Shown: in pieces, positions 33,780 through 42,832 of the stretch
How positions within the stretch are numbered: position 1 is the stretch's first letter
Layout: each line of letters opens with the position of its first letter
Assembly: GCA_949879795.1 (NCBI GenBank)
Contig: CATLBR010000005.1
Coordinates: forward strand, 62,001-126,000
DNA length: 64,000 nt
From: an uncultured Hungatella sp.
Lineage (GTDB): Bacteria > Bacillota > Clostridia > Lachnospirales > Lachnospiraceae
Direction of reading: 5' to 3'
Notes under the pieces: generated by a model
Told to the model about the DNA's origin: nothing
What the model saw: only the letters and a program-made list of their open reading frames with translations
Databases searched by the model: none
Translations under genes and position numbers: made by a program

Positions 33780-36071
33780 ATGGTAAAGCTGTATGACGGG
33801 GGAGTTTATCTGGTTAACGGCAGGGAGATCGTGCAGGAGGGGGATGAGGCAAAGGTAAAGGCCCTTACAGGGAAAGAGACGGACAAGGATCAGGCCAGAC
33901 AGGGAACTATGGCCTATCAGATCATCAAGGCTCACAACACTTCCGACGATATGGAGAATCTGAGACTCAGATTTGACGCACTCACCTCCCACGATATCAC
34001 ATTTGTGGGAATCATTCAGACGGCGAAGGCTTCCGGGATGACAGAGTTTCCCATCCCCTACGTGCTCACCAACTGCCACAACTCGCTCTGCGCCGTAGGA
34101 GGGACTATCAATGAGGACGATCACATGTTCGGCCTGTCTGCCTGCAAGAAATACGGCGGAATCTTCGTTCCTCCCCACATCGCCGTGATTCATCAGTACA
34201 TGAGAGAGACCATGGCAGGCTGCGGAAAGATGATTCTGGGTTCTGACAGCCATACCCGCTACGGAGCTCTGGGAACCATGGCCGTGGGTGAAGGCGGCGG
34301 CGAGCTGGTGAAGCAGCTTCTGAGGGATACCTACGATGTGGCGTTCCCGGGAGTGGTGGGCGTGTATCTGGACGGAAAGGTGAACCCGGGAGTGGGGCCT
34401 CAGGATATCGCCATCGCCATCATCGGAAAAGTGTTCCGCTGCGGCTATGTGAAGAACAAGGTGATGGAGTTTGTAGGGCCCGGCATCTCCGGAATGACCA
34501 CGGATTTCAGGAACGGTGTGGATGTGATGACCACGGAGACCACCTGCTGGACCTCCATCTGGAGAACCGACGAAGATACAAAAGCGTTCCTGGCGGCCCA
34601 CGGCAGAGAGGAAGCCTACAGAGAGCTGAATCCAGCAGATGTGGCCTACTACGACGGCATGGTGTATGTGGATCTGTCCACGGTGAAGCCCATGATCGCC
34701 CTGCCCTTCCACCCAAGCAACGCCTATGAGATCGATGAGCTCAACGCCAATCTGGGAGACATCCTGAGGACCGTGGAAGCGGAGGCGGCCAAGCTGTCGG
34801 GAGACAAGGCACACCTGAGCCTGACAGACAAGATCGTAGACGGAAAGCTGATGGTGCAGCAAGGGATCATCGCAGGATGTGCAGGCGGAAACTATACCAA
34901 TGTCATGGAAGCCGCCCACATCCTGGAGGGCAGAAGCTGCGGAAGCGACGTGTTCAATCTGTCCGTATATCCGTCCTCTCAGCCGGTGTACATGGAACTG
35001 GTGAGAAACGGCGCCGTGGCCACATTGATGGGCGCGGGGGCCGCGTTGAAGACCGCCTTCTGCGGACCATGCTTCGGCGCAGGAGATACGCCGTCCAACA
35101 ACGGCCTGAGCATCCGCCATACCACCAGAAACTTCCCCAACAGAGAAGGCTCCAAGCCGGGTGTGGGCCAGATGTCGGCGGTGGCCCTCATGGACGCCCG
35201 CTCCATCGCGGCCACGGCGGCCAACGGAGGAATCCTCACCCCTGCCACGGCGGTGGCCGACGGTTATCAGGTTCCGGAGTACCACTTCGACGATACGGTG
35301 TACAGGAACAGAATCTACCAGGGGTATCAGGCGGGAGACAGCTCGAAGGAGCTGGTGTACGGACCGAATATCAAAGACTGGCCCGAGATGGGAGCCCTCA
35401 CGGAGAACATTCTTTTGAAGGTGTGCTCCAAGATTATGGATGCCGTGACCACCACAGACGAGCTGATTCCGTCGGGAGAGACTTCCTCCTACAGGTCCAA
35501 TCCTCTGGGGCTGGCAGAGTTTGCCCTGTCCAGAAGGGATCCGGAATATGTGGGCCGTTCCAAAGAGGTGGACAAGATCGAGAAAGCCAGAATGGGAGGA
35601 ACGTGCCCCTGCCAGGCGGACCCGGAGCTTGAGAAAGTGTTTGACAAGATCCGCACCATCCCCGGCAGTGAGAACGTGAAGGCGTCGGAGACAGAGATCG
35701 GAAGCATGATTTACGCGGTGAAACCGGGGGACGGCTCTGCCAGGGAGCAGGCGGCCAGCTGTCAGAGAGTGCTGGGCGGTCTTGCCAACATCGCCAGGGA
35801 GTATGCCACCAAGAGATACCGCTCCAATGTGATGAACTGGGGCATGATCCCCTTCCAGATGGCTGAGGAGCCTGACGCCTTCCAGGTAGGAAGTTACATC
35901 TATGTGCCGGGCATCCGGGCAGCCCTTGACAGAGGCATGAAACAGATCAAAGCCTATGTCATCGGCGACCAGGTGAAGGAGCTGAATTTGTACATTGCGG
36001 ATATGACAGAAGACGAGAAGAAGATCGTCAAGGCAGGTTGTCTGATCAACTACAACCGGAACAGAGCTTGA
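33780..36071 (+). CDS. Aconitase-family hydratase (YbhJ-like)
   Basis: This 763-residue protein belongs to the aconitase/IPM-isomerase superfamily and resembles E. coli YbhJ in length and opening ([11 protein letters not shown]...). The Fe-S cluster cysteines are recognisable as Cys367 (GCAGGNYTN) and the pair Cys428/Cys431 (CGPCFGAGD). [19 protein letters not shown] near residue 155 is the aconitase-type substrate-loop motif. It should hydrate/dehydrate a tri- or dicarboxylate using a [4Fe-4S] cluster in the cytoplasm. The exact substrate is not known for this group. It is monocistronic with a dyad-controlled promoter; the citrate-lyase genes lie 2.3 kb downstream. Confidence 0.88.
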   Translation: MVKLYDGGVYLVNGREIVQEGDEAKVKALTGKETDKDQARQGTMAYQIIKAHNTSDDMENLRLRFDALTSHDITFVGIIQTAKASGMTEFPIPYVLTNCHNSLCAVGGTINEDDHMFGLSACKKYGGIFVPPHIAVIHQYMRETMAGCGKMILGSDSHTRYGALGTMAVGEGGGELVKQLLRDTYDVAFPGVVGVYLDGKVNPGVGPQDIAIAIIGKVFRCGYVKNKVMEFVGPGISGMTTDFRNGVDVMTTETTCWTSIWRTDEDTKAFLAAHGREEAYRELNPADVAYYDGMVYVDLSTVKPMIALPFHPSNAYEIDELNANLGDILRTVEAEAAKLSGDKAHLSLTDKIVDGKLMVQQGIIAGCAGGNYTNVMEAAHILEGRSCGSDVFNLSVYPSSQPVYMELVRNGAVATLMGAGAALKTAFCGPCFGAGDTPSNNGLSIRHTTRNFPNREGSKPGVGQMSAVALMDARSIAATAANGGILTPATAVADGYQVPEYHFDDTVYRNRIYQGYQAGDSSKELVYGPNIKDWPEMGALTENILLKVCSKIMDAVTTTDELIPSGETSSYRSNPLGLAEFALSRRDPEYVGRSKEVDKIEKARMGGTCPCQADPELEKVFDKIRTIPGSENVKASETEIGSMIYAVKPGDGSAREQAASCQRVLGGLANIAREYATKRYRSNVMNWGMIPFQMAEEPDAFQVGSYIYVPGIRAALDRGMKQIKAYVIGDQVKELNLYIADMTEDEKKIVKAGCLINYNRNRA

Positions 36072-36137
36072 AACGTGCCGGGGCTTTCCCTGAACTGTGT
36101 CCCGGCCGATTCAAATATATTATACTCCATTGTATAG

Positions 36138-36181
36138 GGGAAAGCCGTCCTGAACAGGTAATGCTGCAGGGCGGCTTTCCC
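36138..36181 (+). terminator. Long hairpin, probable terminator
   Basis: A 15-bp stem (GGGAAAGCCGTCCTG with CAGGGCGGCTTTCCC, one GU pair) is followed only by a weak T-rich stretch (GATTTGTAAATTT). It shares its arm core with the hairpin at 42683. Confidence 0.6.
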
Positions 36182-36348
36182 GATTTGTAAATTTACGAAA
36201 CAGAATCCTTAAAATTGTAACATTTTGTAAAATATCGTCAGAAAAAAGTCTGATAATATAAGAGATTGGTAAAGTCTCGAGGAAAAAAATCTGTTAGAAT
36301 AGAGACAATAGAGGAAAGTCGCCATCATGAATGAAGGGAGCGGAAAAG

Positions 36349-37080
36349 ATGAAGCCGTGTTGGAACGTATTGAAAAAATTGTTTTTGCTGGCGTTTGTGG
36401 TGTGTGTCTGCTCCGGCTTCGTGGTGGCAGGCAAGGGATATGCGGTTTACAGGGAAGCCGTGGAGGATATGAGCCTTGAGGACAAGGTGGCCTCCATCCA
36501 GGGAAAGGCTTCCTACACAGAATACGAGGAACTGCCTGAGCTCTATGTCCAGGCGGTGATCGCCGTGGAGGATAAACGGTTTGAAAAGCATATGGGAGTT
36601 GACCTGATCGCCCTCTGCCGCGCTGTGAGGAACGATATCCGAGCGGGGGCTTTTGTGGAAGGCGGCAGCACCATCACCCAGCAGCTTGCCAAGAATCTGT
36701 ATTTCGGACAGAAAAAGGACGTGGTCCGGAAGGTGGCGGAGCTGTTTGTGACCATGGATCTGGAGAAGAATTATACAAAAGAAGAGATTTTTGAACTGTA
36801 TGTGAATGTGATCTATTTTGGTGACGGCTACTATGACGTGGCGTCCGCCAGTGAAGGGTACTTCGGCAAAGAGCCGGAGGAGATGACCGAGTATGAGAGC
36901 ACTCTTCTGGCAGGGATTCCCAACGCCCCGTCAGTCTATGCCCCCACCAGGAATCCGGAGCTGGCGGCCAAAAGACAGCTGAAGGTGTTGGAGCGCATGG
37001 AGGCCTGCGGCTACCTGTCCACGGAAGAGGCGGAGACCGTGGCGGAGACAGCCGAGGCTTTGCTGACGGCGGCACAGTAG
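36349..37080 (+). CDS. mtgA: Monofunctional peptidoglycan glycosyltransferase
   Basis: This 243-residue protein has an N-terminal membrane anchor (residues ~10-30), then a family GT51 transglycosylase domain. The catalytic glutamate lies in AVEDKRFEKHMGVDL. Other family motifs are GGSTITQQLAKNLYF, KNYTKEEIFELYVNVIYFGDGYYDV and ESTLLAGIPNAPSVYAPTRNPE. It extends glycan strands from lipid II outside the membrane and has no transpeptidase domain. ATG 36349 is chosen because AGGGAG precedes it by 8 bases; ATG 36331 is the alternative. It sits alone between two metabolic modules and seems unrelated to them. I see no strong promoter, only TAGAAT at 36295. Confidence 0.93.
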   Translation: MKPCWNVLKKLFLLAFVVCVCSGFVVAGKGYAVYREAVEDMSLEDKVASIQGKASYTEYEELPELYVQAVIAVEDKRFEKHMGVDLIALCRAVRNDIRAGAFVEGGSTITQQLAKNLYFGQKKDVVRKVAELFVTMDLEKNYTKEEIFELYVNVIYFGDGYYDVASASEGYFGKEPEEMTEYESTLLAGIPNAPSVYAPTRNPELAAKRQLKVLERMEACGYLSTEEAETVAETAEALLTAAQ

Positions 37081-37146
37081 CGGCCTGCGGGGCGGGTATG
37101 GCTGCTTTCCCGTGGACCGGTAAACTCTGGGGCAGGCTCTCCCTTT

Positions 37147-38058
37147 TCAGTGGAGGACGGGCTGTTCCATCTCGGTGAGAATCCGGACAAAGGCTTTCAT
37201 ATATTTTGTCAGATACAGATCTTTGCGGTGGCACACATAGAAGCTGCGCCGGTTCTCGATGCCTTTGATGGGGTAGACACTGCAGTAAGGGTGTATCTCC
37301 GGCGACATCTCGATATAGTTGATGGGGCAGATGAACACCGCGTCGCAGGCCACAGCCGTGCGCTTTGCCACCTCGATGCTGATGGTCTCAAAGAGAATAC
37401 GTGGTTGAATATCATACATGACAAACAGCCGGTCCTGAGTGGTGCGGACACTGTGGCCGGGTTTGCTGCAGATGAAGGATTCATCTTTGGCTTCTGTGAT
37501 GCTGATCTCAGAGCCGGAGGGGATCCTTTTTGCTATGGAAGTATTTTTGCTGGCAAGGAGCACCAGCTCCTCCTGCTCGATGAAAATATAGTTCAGCTCC
37601 TCGTGTTTGGGGTAGGTGGTGAGACAGGCCAGATCCAGGGCCCCCTCCAGAAGCATGGACTCCACGGTGGCGGAGCCGAATTCGCTCAGCTGCAATTCCA
37701 CCATGGGAAACTGCCCGTGAAACCTGGGGAACACATAGGGCATCACCTGCATGGCCCTCTGGACCGGGATCCCCAGACGTATGGTGCCGTGGTCTTCCTG
37801 GTTGATCTCCTGGATCTCCCTTGCCAGATTCTGGTTGATGGTGAGGACCTGCTTGGCGGCCTCCACATATTTCTGCCCCGCGTAGGTAAGTGTGATAGGG
37901 TCTGTGTTGCGGTTAAAGATGGGGGCGCCTAAATTATTTTCCGCCAGCTTGATCATCTGGCTGAGGGAGGGCTGGGATACATAGAGCTTTTTGGCCGCGT
38001 TGGTGATGCTGCCTTCCTTGAGAACAGTGAGAACATACTGGGCGTGTTTGATGTTCAT
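37147..38058 (-). CDS. LysR-family regulator, divergent from citDEF
   Basis: This 303-residue protein has an N-terminal helix-turn-helix (SITNAAKKLYVSQPSLSQMIKLAENNLGAPIFNR) and a LysR effector domain. The start at 38058 follows AAAGGAAAG in the right position; a frame extending to 38304 would add an untypical 82-residue head. The gene is divergent from citD. A perfect palindrome lies inside its own promoter, suggesting autorepression and control of the citrate operon. It is clearly different in sequence from the LysR gene at 32718. Confidence 0.92.
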   Translation of the reverse strand: MNIKHAQYVLTVLKEGSITNAAKKLYVSQPSLSQMIKLAENNLGAPIFNRNTDPITLTYAGQKYVEAAKQVLTINQNLAREIQEINQEDHGTIRLGIPVQRAMQVMPYVFPRFHGQFPMVELQLSEFGSATVESMLLEGALDLACLTTYPKHEELNYIFIEQEELVLLASKNTSIAKRIPSGSEISITEAKDESFICSKPGHSVRTTQDRLFVMYDIQPRILFETISIEVAKRTAVACDAVFICPINYIEMSPEIHPYCSVYPIKGIENRRSFYVCHRKDLYLTKYMKAFVRILTEMEQPVLH

Positions 38059-38119
38059 GAGCTTTCCTTTCTGTTTGGGGTCGGTGGCCGTTTTTGCCGG
38101 CTTGCTGTCGTATATGATT

Positions 38120-38149
38120 ATTATATTATTGCAAAGGTTTGCAAGGCAA
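38120..38149 (-). promoter_or_regulatory. sigma-A promoter of the LysR gene
   Basis: Read on the minus strand, TTGCCT (38149-38144) and TATAAT (38125-38120) are separated by 18 bases. The dyad at 38129-38144 fills the spacer. Confidence 0.6.
38129..38144 (+). promoter_or_regulatory. Dyad TTGCAAA-GG-TTTGCAA, likely LysR operator
   Basis: A perfect 7-2-7 inverted repeat lies between the -35 and -10 boxes of the divergent LysR gene. A second smaller dyad, GGCA-ATATA-TGCC (38145-38157), abuts it. Confidence 0.65.
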
Positions 38150-38221
38150 TATATGCCAGAGACGAAAGTTTCCGTGGCAACCATAAGTACAGCCTTATAT
38201 GGGTAATAATTTTTTTTATAT

Positions 38222-38250
38222 TTGCCATAGAGCATTGTGCATGATACCAT
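38222..38250 (+). promoter_or_regulatory. Candidate sigma-A promoter for citDEF
   Basis: TTGCCA and TACCAT are separated by 17 bases, 80 bases before citD. The weak -10 box would suit an activator-dependent promoter. Confidence 0.45.
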
Positions 38251-38330
38251 ACAATCAGAAAAAATCAACGAGATAAAAGCCTCGGAACACAGATAAGCCA
38301 ACAATATGACTAATTTAAGGAGGAAATGGT

Positions 38331-38630
38331 ATGGAGATCAAGAAAGCCGCTATGGCAGGGACACTTGAATCCAGCGATGCCCAGGTGACGGTGGAGCCTG
38401 GCGAGAACGGAATTGACCTGTCCATCGAGAGCAGTGTGATTCACCAGTTTGGAAGGCAGATCAGGGCCACGGTTCTGGAGACGCTGAACCGTCTTCAGGT
38501 CACGGACGCGAAAGTGACGGTGGTGGACAAAGGCGCTCTGGACTGTACGCTGAAGGCCAGGGTGGAATGTGCCGTGTACCGTTCCAACGGCATCACCGAA
38601 AATCTGCCGTGGGGAGGTGTGATAAAATGA
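38331..38630 (+). CDS. citD: Citrate lyase acyl carrier protein (gamma subunit)
   Basis: This 99-residue protein matches CitD. The segment AMAGTLESSDAQV holds Ser14, the residue that carries the phosphoribosyl-dephospho-CoA prosthetic group in citrate lyase. The C-terminal RVECAVYRSNG is also family-like. It shuttles acetyl and citryl groups between the alpha and beta subunits encoded next. It has an AAGGAGG ribosome site. Its stop overlaps the citE start (ATGA). Confidence 0.93.
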   Translation: MEIKKAAMAGTLESSDAQVTVEPGENGIDLSIESSVIHQFGRQIRATVLETLNRLQVTDAKVTVVDKGALDCTLKARVECAVYRSNGITENLPWGGVIK

Positions 38631-39529
38631 GCCATCCAAACAAAAAGCGTCTGAGACGCTCCATGATGTTTCTCAACTGCCAGAAACCGGGCCTGATCAA
38701 GGACCCGTACATTTACAAACCGGACTCTATCATGTTGGATCTGGAGGACGCGGTGGCGGAAAACCAGAAAGATGCCGCCAGATATTCCCTCTATCATGCC
38801 CTTCAGGAGATTGATTACAGAGGCGTGGAGAGAGTGGTGAGGATCAACGGTCTGGACACGCCCCACTGGAGAGAAGATATCCGTGTCTGTGTGGCGGGGG
38901 GGGCGGACACCATCCGCATAGCCAAGACAGAATCTGCAAGGGATGTACATATAGTGGAAGAACATGTGCTGGCGGCAGAGAGAGAGTTCGGGAGACCGGA
39001 GGGGTCCACGCTTCTCATGGCGGCTTTGGAGTCCTGCAGAGGCGTGCTTCATGCTCTGGAAGTCTGCGAATCTTCGGACCGCCTCATCGGTATCGCCCTC
39101 AGCGGCGGCGACTACACCAAGGATCTTCAGACCGTGATCACGGGAACAGGGGTGGAACTCCAGGGAGCCAGACAGCAGATGATCATCGCCGCCAGGGCGG
39201 CAGGCGTTCAGTGCTGGGACACAGTGTTCACAAATCTTGATGCAATGGATGTGTTTGAAGAAGAGGTAAAGATGATCAAGATGATGGGATTTGACGGAAA
39301 GTCTCTGGTAAATCCCAGGCAGATCGATATTGTCCACAAGATCTTCACTCCCAGCCAGAAGGAGATCATTTTCGCCGAAAAAGTAGTTCGGGAGATCGAT
39401 GAGAAGAAATCTTTGGGTATAGGCGTGTTTACGGTAGACGGCAAGATGATCGATATCGCGTTCTACGACGGGGCGAAGAGAACCATCGACCTTGCCAAGG
39501 CATCAGGCGTATATGAGGGGGATTTGTAA
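38627..39529 (+). CDS. citE: Citrate lyase beta subunit (citryl-ACP lyase)
   Basis: This 300-residue TIM-barrel enzyme begins RLRRSMMFLNCQKPGLIKDPYIYKPDSIMLDLEDAV, the standard CitE opening with the metal-binding Glu-Asp. GVERVVRINGLDTPHW and GADTIRIAKTES follow. It splits citryl-ACP into oxaloacetate and acetyl-ACP. The ATG at 38627 has GGGGAGGTG 8 bases upstream and overlaps the citD stop. Citramalyl-CoA lyase relatives are similar, but linkage to citD and citF favours the lyase complex. Confidence 0.92.
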   Translation: MSHPNKKRLRRSMMFLNCQKPGLIKDPYIYKPDSIMLDLEDAVAENQKDAARYSLYHALQEIDYRGVERVVRINGLDTPHWREDIRVCVAGGADTIRIAKTESARDVHIVEEHVLAAEREFGRPEGSTLLMAALESCRGVLHALEVCESSDRLIGIALSGGDYTKDLQTVITGTGVELQGARQQMIIAARAAGVQCWDTVFTNLDAMDVFEEEVKMIKMMGFDGKSLVNPRQIDIVHKIFTPSQKEIIFAEKVVREIDEKKSLGIGVFTVDGKMIDIAFYDGAKRTIDLAKASGVYEGDL

Positions 39530-39530
39530 G

Positions 39531-41096
39531 ATGATAAACGCAGTTGGAAGAGAAATTCCGGAAGAAATCCTGAAAATCACGGGAAAAGAAGGCTATCAGG
39601 GGGCGAAGGCCAAAGACAACTTTGAGTTCACCCGGGGCGCCGCCAGAATCCGCGCCATGGTGGATCCCACCAGAAGCAAGGTGGTGGACAGCATTCATGA
39701 CGTGCTGGTGAAGTGCGGTATGAGGGACGGGATGACCATCTCTTTCCATCACCATTTCAGAGAAGGGGACTATGTGGTGAACATGGTTATGGAGGAGATC
39801 CACAGGATGGGATTCAAGGACATCTCCATCTGTGCCACGTCTCTGGGAAAAGCCCACGACCCCATCGTTCCCATGATCGAGGACGGAACCGTCACCAGCA
39901 TCCGCTCCTCGGGGGTGAGAGGGAAGATCGGCCAGGCCATCTCCACCGGAAAGCTGAAGAATCTGGCGGTGATGTGCTCCCACGGCGGACGTGTGAGGGC
40001 CATCGAGTCAGGGGAGGTACATATTGACATCGCGTTTATAGGGGCTCCTTCCGCGGACGAGTACGGCAACCTGAAGGCCAACGGCGGCAAGTCGAACTGC
40101 GGGGTTCTGTCCTACGCCATGGCGGATGCTCAGTATGCCGACAAGGTGGTGGCCGTCACGGACACCCTGGTTCCGTTTCCCAACGTGCCGGCCAGCATTT
40201 CCATGACCAACGTGGACTATGTGGTGGTGGTTGACGAGATCGGCAATCCTGCCAAGATCGCCACGGGGGCGGCAAAGCCTACTACCGACATGAGGAAACT
40301 GCGGATGGCGGATTACTGTACCCAGTTTGTCATCAACACTCCCTACTTTAAAGACGGCTTCTCCTACCAGACAGGAGTGGGCGGCGCTTCCATCGCTTCC
40401 ACCATCTCTCTGGCGGAGGAGATGGAGAAGCGGGGAATCCGCATGGGTTTCGGAGTGGGCGGCCTGACGACCCCTATGTGCAGTCTTCTTGAAAGAGATC
40501 TGGTGGGTGTGCTGGTAGATACCCAGGATTTTGATCTGGGAGCCGTGGAGTCTATTCAGAAACACCCGGACCGCCATATCGAGATCTCGGCATCCGAATA
40601 TGCCAACCCATTTAACAAGGGAGCCTATGTAAATAAGCTGGATTTCGTTATCCTGGCAGCTTTGGAGGTAGACGTGAATTTTAACTGCAACGTGGTGGTC
40701 GGCTCCGACGGAGTTATCACCGGAGCACAGGGAGGACACCCGGACACGGCAGCAGGCGCAAAGTGCACTATCGTCATCGCGCCTCTCCTCCAGGGACGTA
40801 TCCCGGCGGTCTGCACCAGCGTGACCACGGTGACCACCCCCGGGGAGACAGTGGATGTGCTCATCACCGATTACGGCATCGCCATCAATCCGAGAAGGCA
40901 GGATCTCATCGACTGTATGAAGGGTACCAAACTCCCCATATGCACCATCGAGGAGCTGAGGGATATGGCCTACTCCATCGTGGGAGAGCCGGATCCGGTG
41001 CAGTTCGGGGACAGAGTCGTGGGTATTATCGAAGGCAGGGACGGCACCGTCATGGATGTGGTGAGGGAGATCAAGCCATACGAATTCCGAGACTGA
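39531..41096 (+). CDS. citF: Citrate lyase alpha subunit (citrate:ACP transferase)
   Basis: This 521-residue protein has CitF features: the opening SFHHHFREGDYVVNMVMEEI near residue 73, a central SHGGRVRAIESGEVHIDIAF, and C-terminal GITGAQGGHPDTAAGAKCTIV-type text. It exchanges acetyl for citrate on the acyl carrier. ATG 39531 is one base after the citE stop; a longer frame lies inside citE. citC, citX and citG, needed to activate the complex, are absent nearby. The homologous citramalate lyase alpha subunit cannot be excluded. Confidence 0.92.
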   Translation: MINAVGREIPEEILKITGKEGYQGAKAKDNFEFTRGAARIRAMVDPTRSKVVDSIHDVLVKCGMRDGMTISFHHHFREGDYVVNMVMEEIHRMGFKDISICATSLGKAHDPIVPMIEDGTVTSIRSSGVRGKIGQAISTGKLKNLAVMCSHGGRVRAIESGEVHIDIAFIGAPSADEYGNLKANGGKSNCGVLSYAMADAQYADKVVAVTDTLVPFPNVPASISMTNVDYVVVVDEIGNPAKIATGAAKPTTDMRKLRMADYCTQFVINTPYFKDGFSYQTGVGGASIASTISLAEEMEKRGIRMGFGVGGLTTPMCSLLERDLVGVLVDTQDFDLGAVESIQKHPDRHIEISASEYANPFNKGAYVNKLDFVILAALEVDVNFNCNVVVGSDGVITGAQGGHPDTAAGAKCTIVIAPLLQGRIPAVCTSVTTVTTPGETVDVLITDYGIAINPRRQDLIDCMKGTKLPICTIEELRDMAYSIVGEPDPVQFGDRVVGIIEGRDGTVMDVVREIKPYEFRD

Positions 41097-41168
41097 CAGA
41101 AGCGGGAGGCGGATAATGGTTCCGACGGGCCTTGGCGGCTGCCGCGGGGACCCGGCAAAAGAATGATC

Positions 41169-41235
41169 TGTCTGTCGGACAGAACAGGGAACTGTCCGGC
41201 AGACATGAAAAACAGGCAGAACAGGGAACTGCCTG
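41169..41235 (+). ncRNA. Tandem stem-loops with identical AACAGGGAA loops
   Basis: Stem-loop 1 has 14 bp (41169-41182 with 41192-41205, one GU pair). Stem-loop 2 has 7 bp (41213-41219 with 41229-41235). Both have the same 9-base loop AACAGGGAA, while the stem sequences differ and stay paired. They lie 34-100 bases upstream of the CitMHS start and lack T-runs. The loops contain ACAGGGA, fitting the CsrA consensus ACARGGA, so post-transcriptional control is suspected. Confidence 0.55.
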
Positions 41236-41268
41236 GCAATAAAATTTATACAATGGAGGTATACTAAT

Positions 41269-42621
41269 ATGTCAGAGTTGCTGGTTGGTATTTTGGGATT
41301 TGCCTGTATCATAGGCATTGTAGTGACACTTTTTAAAAGCAAGACGCTGCCGAGTATCGCGTTTATCACATTCCCCATGATCCTGGCAGTGGTGCTGGTG
41401 GCAGGCGGATATTACACATGGGACAATATCGGCTCTCTCATCAAGGGCGGCTTCGGAAGTACGGGCCCCACGGCCGCGCTGTTTGTATTCAGTGTGCTGT
41501 ATTTCGGAATTATGACAGACGCAGGCATGTTTGACGTGATTATAGGAAAATTGATGAAGTTGGTGAAGGACAACGTGGTAGGCGTCTGTGTCATGACCTG
41601 CGTCATCGCTCTCATCGGACATCTGGACGGCGGAGGGGCGTCTACCTTCTGTATTGTGGTGCCTGCCATGCTGCCGGTTTACAAGAAGATGCACATGCGC
41701 CCCACCACCCTGCTTTCTATAAGTGTTCTGGCTATGGGTGTGCTGAATCTGATGCCATGGGCAGGCCCCACCATGAGGGCGGCCACGGTTCTGGGCATGG
41801 AGGCCAGCTCTCTGTGGCAGACCATTCTGCCCATCCAGGTGGTGGGAATCATTATGAGCCTGGGAGTGGCGGTTATATTCGGTATGCTGGAGAAAAAGAG
41901 GGGAGCAGGCTTAAAGGGAAAGCTGGCGGAGCTTGAAGGAGAAGTGGTTCTCAGCGAAGACGGCGTCGCCCAGGTCAATGAACTGGCCCGCCCCAAACTG
42001 TTTCTGTTCAACATCCTTTTGACCCTGGGTGTCATCGCCCTGTTGATCAAAGACATATTCCCCAGCTATGTACCCTTTATGCTGGGCGTGGCTGCGGCGA
42101 TCCTGGTAAACTATCCCGGAGCGAAGATGCAGAAAAAGATTATCAACAGCCATGCCGGCCCTGCCCTGATGATGTGCAGTACTCTTATGGGAGCGGCTGT
42201 CCTCATGGGCGTGCTGGTAAAGAATGTGGAAGGTGTTACCAGCGTGATCACCTGTATGTCCGGTTTGATCAGCAGTTTCCTTCCCGCGGTGCTGGGACGT
42301 CATCTGCCCATCGTCATCGGAATCCTGAGTGTGCCGCTGGCTCTGGCATTTGACACGGACAGCTATTTCTACGGAATGCTCCCGGTTATGATCGGGATCG
42401 GCGAGGGGTTCGGAATCGGGGCAACCCCCATTGCAATCGCCATGGTAGTATGCAGGAACTGTGCTACTTTCATCAGCCCCATGGTGCCTGCGACCCTCCT
42501 GGGGGTGGGCCTGGCGGATGTGGATATCAAAGATCATATCAAGAACTCGTTTTTGTGGGTGTGGGGATTCAGCTTTATCTGCATGATCGTGGGTGTCGTT
42601 GTGGGGATTATACCGTTTTAA
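41269..42621 (+). CDS. CitMHS-family citrate symporter
   Basis: This 450-residue, highly hydrophobic protein has about 11-12 membrane segments. Text such as FGIMTDAGMFDVIIGKLMKL near residue 80, ALIGHLDGGGASTFCIVVPAMLP near residue 108 and AFDTDSYFYGMLPV near residue 362 is diagnostic of the CitMHS family. Members import citrate complexed with a divalent metal together with protons. The ribosome site TGGAGG lies 9-10 bases upstream. It follows citF by 172 bases and is probably in the same transcript, supplying the lyase. Related members carry other carboxylates. Confidence 0.9.
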   Translation: MSELLVGILGFACIIGIVVTLFKSKTLPSIAFITFPMILAVVLVAGGYYTWDNIGSLIKGGFGSTGPTAALFVFSVLYFGIMTDAGMFDVIIGKLMKLVKDNVVGVCVMTCVIALIGHLDGGGASTFCIVVPAMLPVYKKMHMRPTTLLSISVLAMGVLNLMPWAGPTMRAATVLGMEASSLWQTILPIQVVGIIMSLGVAVIFGMLEKKRGAGLKGKLAELEGEVVLSEDGVAQVNELARPKLFLFNILLTLGVIALLIKDIFPSYVPFMLGVAAAILVNYPGAKMQKKIINSHAGPALMMCSTLMGAAVLMGVLVKNVEGVTSVITCMSGLISSFLPAVLGRHLPIVIGILSVPLALAFDTDSYFYGMLPVMIGIGEGFGIGATPIAIAMVVCRNCATFISPMVPATLLGVGLADVDIKDHIKNSFLWVWGFSFICMIVGVVVGIIPF

Positions 42622-42682
42622 ATGAGCTCACCAGAATTTCATAGAGCCAATTTCTGCCAAAGAATATAGATGAATTGCGGGG

Positions 42683-42716
42683 GGAAAGCCGTTCGGTGTC
42701 AGCCGGGCGGCTTTCC
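42683..42716 (+). terminator. Hairpin after the CitMHS gene
   Basis: A stem of up to 15 pairs (GGAAAGCCG...CGGCTTTCC with inner GU and GC pairs) has a short loop. There is no clear T-run, so termination is uncertain. The arm core matches the hairpin at 36138. Confidence 0.55.
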
Positions 42717-42736
42717 TCCGTGGTGCTAATTAAGGC

Positions 42737-42765
42737 TTTACACCTTTTAGAATATTCATTATAAT
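42737..42765 (+). promoter_or_regulatory. sigma-A promoter for the GH31 gene
   Basis: TTTACA and a perfect TATAAT are separated by 17 bases, 68 bases before the start at 42833. Confidence 0.72.
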
Positions 42766-42832
42766 GTAGACAGCTGTTATTTGTACGTAAAAATCATCAA
42801 AAATCACCGCTTATGGAATCGGAGGTAATCTT

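Noticed and set aside
38059-38304. An 82-residue N-terminal extension of the second LysR protein
   Set aside because: LysR proteins start at the helix-turn-helix. The extension crosses the promoter and operator of the divergent operon.
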